NCBI GenBank assembly: GCA_017848075.1
Contig: JAGALG010000090.1
Span: 1 to 6,766, forward strand
DNA: 6,766 nt
Direction: 5' to 3'
Origin: Oscillospiraceae bacterium
Lineage (GTDB): Bacteria > Bacillota > Clostridia > Oscillospirales > Ruminococcaceae
Under the pieces are notes generated by a model, which saw nothing but the letters and a program-made list of their open reading frames with translations, had not been told where the DNA came from and searched no databases. The stretch's first letter is position 1. The number at the start of each line of letters is the position of its first letter. The position numbers and the translations under genes are program-made. Of the stretch, positions 5,081 through 6,766 are shown piece by piece.

Positions 5081-5969
5081 AGTTCAGTGTATTCAGACAG
5101 GTTTTCAGCAAATCCATGCAGACAGTGAGCCCACGACCGTCAGCATCGTTTTTGGGGCTGTATTCCACAAAGTCCATGGAGCCAACCTTTCCGCTTTGCA
5201 GCAGCAGAGACAAGCATTTATGAGTGTCAGCAATGGAAGGGCCATCAGGAATTGGCAGACCGGTAGCCCAGTACTGGGCTGCATCCATAAAGTCCACATC
5301 AAAGCTCAAATGAATATATGGGGTCTTGATCAAAGAAAGCAGTTCCTGGCAGCAGGTCTCCATGCCTTTTTCCCGAACTTCGTCCATAGTAAAGACCCGG
5401 ATGCCCTGTTCCTTAAGAATTTCCCATTCCGGATCATCTACGGAGCGGGCACCGATATAAAACATATTTTCCGGAAGGATTTTCACAGCCTCACGGCCAA
5501 AGCCATCAATCAGCTTCTTGCTGCCCAGTCCCAAACAGGCTGCAACCGGCATTCCATGGATGTGCTTGGATTCGGAGCTTTCATTGGTGTTGATGTCTGT
5601 GTGAGCATCAACCCAAATTACAGTCAAATCTTCCTTTGGGATCGTATGGCTGACACCAGCAACCGATCCGATGCCCAAAGCGTGGTCGCCGCCTAAGGTA
5701 AGGGGGAACGCCCCTTCTGCCATTGCTGAAGCCACAGCCTGTTCCAAATTGCGGCAGGCCGTTACAGTACCGTTCCAATATTCCATGGTAGGGTCCAGGT
5801 GTTTTTCCTTATCTTCCGGCACAAAGACAGCGTGATTTTTGCTTACGCTATGCCCACAGTCAAGGCATAGTGCCTCGATTCCGGCCTTGCAGAAGCAATC
5901 GTAGGCTTGTTCTGTGCCCGGGTTATCACAGCCATACCACAATGGTACGCCAATCAGCTGGATATTCAT
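5079..5969 (-). CDS. Arginase-family ureohydrolase, probably arginase
   Basis: The 296-residue protein has the arginase/ureohydrolase fold signatures. GGDHALGIGS (residues 93-102) gives the metal ligand His96. WVDAHTDINT (119-128) gives Asp121, His123 and Asp125, plus Asn127, which corresponds to arginase Asn130 that binds the substrate carboxylate. Ser134 and HG (138-139) correspond to Ser137 and His141 of human ARG1. ARSVDDPE supplies Asp178 and Glu181, LSFDVD (221-226) gives the metal ligands Asp224 and Asp226, and Glu269 matches Glu277. These residues favour arginase (EC 3.5.3.1, arginine to ornithine and urea) over agmatinase or formimidoylglutamase. The loop after SFDVD is unusual: FMDAAQYWATGLP replaces the typical GLDP...ATGTP, with Leu238 where ARG1 has Thr246, so the substrate is not certain. 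The start is fixed by AGAGGGA 6 nt upstream. The gene has its own promoter and converges on the small membrane protein gene. Confidence 0.9.
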   Translation of the reverse strand: MNIQLIGVPLWYGCDNPGTEQAYDCFCKAGIEALCLDCGHSVSKNHAVFVPEDKEKHLDPTMEYWNGTVTACRNLEQAVASAMAEGAFPLTLGGDHALGIGSVAGVSHTIPKEDLTVIWVDAHTDINTNESSESKHIHGMPVAACLGLGSKKLIDGFGREAVKILPENMFYIGARSVDDPEWEILKEQGIRVFTMDEVREKGMETCCQELLSLIKTPYIHLSFDVDFMDAAQYWATGLPIPDGPSIADTHKCLSLLLQSGKVGSMDFVEYSPKNDADGRGLTVCMDLLKTCLNTLN

Positions 5970-6022
5970 TCATATTCCCTCTATTCTTTCGCAAAATGCT
6001 GTTATTTTCAGGTTTGTTTCTC

Positions 6023-6051
6023 ATTGTAACATATTTGCGGTAGAATGAAAA
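6023..6051 (-). promoter_or_regulatory. Promoter of the arginase-family gene
   Basis: On the minus strand, TTTTCA (6051-6046, 4 of 6 matches to TTGACA) is separated by 17 bp from TACAAT (6028-6023). TACAAT is preceded by TGT, which forms an extended -10. Transcription would start near 6016 and leave a leader of about 47 nt before the ATG at 5969. I see no strong hairpin or riboswitch in this leader. Confidence 0.65.
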
Positions 6052-6067
6052 GCGAAAAATTGTAAAT

Positions 6068-6096
6068 AAAAAAGCTCCCGAGCCGGGAGCTTTTTT
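6068..6096 (-). terminator. Intrinsic terminator after ridA
   Basis: On the minus strand AAAAAAGCTCCCG pairs perfectly over 13 bp with CGGGAGCTTTTTT around a 3-nt loop. It begins 11 nt after the ridA stop and ends in a T-rich run. The stem is nearly symmetric, with A and T tracts on both sides, so it could also stop transcription on the plus strand. No plus-strand gene ends there. Confidence 0.92.
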
Positions 6097-6107
6097 GTGT
6101 GTAGAAA

Positions 6108-6488
6108 TTATTCAGCGTAAGCGATTGCTTCGATCTCAACCAGAGCATCTTTTGGCAGTTTAGCAACTTCAAAAGCAGCGCGAGCTGGGCACTCTTCGGT
6201 GAAGAATTCAGCATAAACTTCGTTCATAGCAGCGAAATCGCCGATGTTCTGAAGCAGAACGGTGGTTTTTACTACATTTTTCAGAGACAGACCCTGTGCT
6301 TCCAGAATAGCCTGAATATTCAGCAGAGACTGTTTGGTCTGGCATTTGATGCATGGACCAGCGAAGGCACCGGTAGCTGGGTCGATTGGCAGCTGACCGG
6401 AAACAAATACGAAGTTGCCTGCTTTTACACCCTGAGAGTATGGGCCGATTGCGCCTGGAGCTTTTTCAGTTGCGATAATAGTTTTCAT
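6108..6488 (-). CDS. ridA: RidA family enamine/imine deaminase
   Basis: This small cytoplasmic trimeric protein (YjgF/YER057c/UK114 family) hydrolyses reactive enamine/imine intermediates such as 2-aminoacrylate released by PLP-dependent dehydratases. The 126 residues match the family length. Marks are APGAIGPYSQGV (10-21, Tyr17), FVSGQLPIDPATG (28-40), and CPARAAFEVAKLPKD (100-114). Arg103 corresponds to the substrate-binding Arg105 of Escherichia coli RidA, and the VEIEAIA end carries Glu118, the equivalent of Glu120. All the residues used to define active RidA appear present, so deaminase activity is likely. The ATG at 6488 is chosen because AAAGGA lies 11 nt upstream and the protein then begins like E. 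coli RidA. The upstream in-frame ATG at 6509 has no ribosome binding site. The gene begins 39 nt after murC and ends at an intrinsic terminator. A possible internal promoter lies in the 3' end of murC. Confidence 0.95.
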   Translation of the reverse strand: MKTIIATEKAPGAIGPYSQGVKAGNFVFVSGQLPIDPATGAFAGPCIKCQTKQSLLNIQAILEAQGLSLKNVVKTTVLLQNIGDFAAMNEVYAEFFTEECPARAAFEVAKLPKDALVEIEAIAYAE

Positions 6489-6499
6489 GTTACTCACGA

Positions 6500-6505
6500 T
6501 CCTTT
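6500..6505 (-). promoter_or_regulatory. Ribosome binding site of ridA, decides the start
   Basis: AAAGGA on the minus strand lies 11 nt before the ATG at 6488, a slightly long but usable spacing. It overlaps the codons that would follow the alternative ATG at 6509, which itself has only a CT-rich, non-Shine-Dalgarno sequence upstream. Confidence 0.6.
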
Positions 6506-6527
6506 GCATTAATAATGGAGAGTGGGA

Positions 6528-6766
6528 TTATTTTCCCAACATCATTTTAGCACATTTATACACATCTCCGCAACCCATTGTCAGCACCAAATCACCAGGT
6601 TTTGCGTTAGCCAGGACATACTCAGCCATTTCTTCAAAGCTTGGGAACCAAACGCAGCCCTCAATTTTATCGGCCAGATCCTTGGCGTAGATGTTGTAGG
6701 TATTTTTCTCCCGGCTGCCCATAATTTCAGAGAGCACAACATGATCTGCAATGGACAATACACGGG
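6528..6766 (-). CDS. murC: UDP-N-acetylmuramate--L-alanine ligase, C-terminal end, truncated by the window edge
   Basis: MurC (EC 6.3.2.8) uses ATP to join L-alanine to UDP-N-acetylmuramic acid in the cytoplasmic stage of peptidoglycan synthesis. About 79 C-terminal residues are visible, all from the third (ligase C-terminal) domain. They include the ADHVVLSEIMGSREKNT stretch, typical of the MurC substrate-binding region, then a KDLADKI helix and the closing PGDLVLTMGCGDVYK, where most MurC proteins read TMGAGD. The frame runs open through the right edge. The TTG at 6758 is an internal Leu codon, not a start. The stop is followed 39 nt later by ridA, with no terminator between, so the two may share a transcript. 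Confidence 0.92.
   Translation of the reverse strand, partial: RVLSIADHVVLSEIMGSREKNTYNIYAKDLADKIEGCVWFPSFEEMAEYVLANAKPGDLVLTMGCGDVYKCAKMMLGK
6544..6573 (-). promoter_or_regulatory. Possible ridA promoter inside the murC 3' end
   Basis: On the minus strand TAAAAT (6549-6544), preceded by TGC as an extended -10, lies 18 bp after TTGCGG (6573-6568, 3 of 6 matches). It would let ridA be transcribed apart from murC, with a start near 6537. Because the site lies in coding sequence, the match could be chance. Confidence 0.3.

Noticed and set aside
5196..5696. Plus-strand open frame of 166 codons inside the arginase-family gene
   Set aside because: It is opposite conserved arginase motifs and has no start signal or recognisable domain.
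5079..5969. Formimidoylglutamase (HutG) assignment for the arginase-family gene
   Set aside because: The location beside hut genes invites it, but the GGDH and DAHTDINT motifs with Asn127 and Ser134 are arginase-like, and FIGLU is already handled by FtcD and FchA.
5970..6067. Riboswitch or attenuator in the leader of the arginase-family gene
   Set aside because: Only a promoter is visible. The leader of about 47 nt has no strong stem or known aptamer pattern.

Overview
The window carries most of a histidine-utilisation (hut) operon, followed by four unrelated or loosely related genes. Moderate GC, strong GGAGG-type ribosome binding sites, compact intrinsic terminators and the gene content suggest an anaerobic, amino-acid-fermenting member of the Bacillota (Clostridia or Negativicutes type). 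I cannot name a genus from the sequence.

Plus strand, 1-4602: the 3' part of urocanate hydratase (hutU, cut by the left edge), glutamate formimidoyltransferase (ftcD), imidazolonepropionase (hutI), formimidoyltetrahydrofolate cyclodeaminase (fchA) and a HutD/Ves-family protein, closed by a strong intrinsic terminator. These enzymes would take urocanate to imidazolonepropionate (HutU), then to N-formimino-glutamate (HutI), then to glutamate plus 5-formimino-tetrahydrofolate (FtcD), and finally to 5,10-methenyl-tetrahydrofolate plus ammonia (FchA). This is the folate route, which salvages the one-carbon unit instead of releasing formamide. Histidine ammonia-lyase (HutH) and a hut regulator are not in the window and may lie upstream. 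The two wide gaps in the operon, hutU-ftcD and hutI-fchA, each hold a perfect or near-perfect hairpin without a T tract. The other two junctions are tight: 22 nt, and a 1-nt stop/start overlap.

Plus strand, 4613-5080: a stand-alone gene for a 131-residue single-pass membrane protein with a long helical tail. It has its own likely -10 box and its own terminator, and I do not recognise its family.

Minus strand, 5079-6051: an arginase-family ureohydrolase with most of the arginase metal and substrate residues, its own extended -10 promoter, and convergent transcription towards the small membrane gene.

Minus strand, 6068-6766: the C-terminal end of UDP-N-acetylmuramate--L-alanine ligase (murC, cut by the right edge), followed after 39 nt by ridA, an enamine/imine deaminase, and an intrinsic terminator.

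No RNA genes, mobile elements, CRISPR arrays or gene-free stretches longer than 300 bases were found. Most of the window is ordinary metabolism. The points most worth a second look are the hairpins that segment the operon, the altered urocanase active-site signature, the presence of HutD in a folate-type pathway, the substitutions in the arginase active-site loop, and the unassigned membrane protein.
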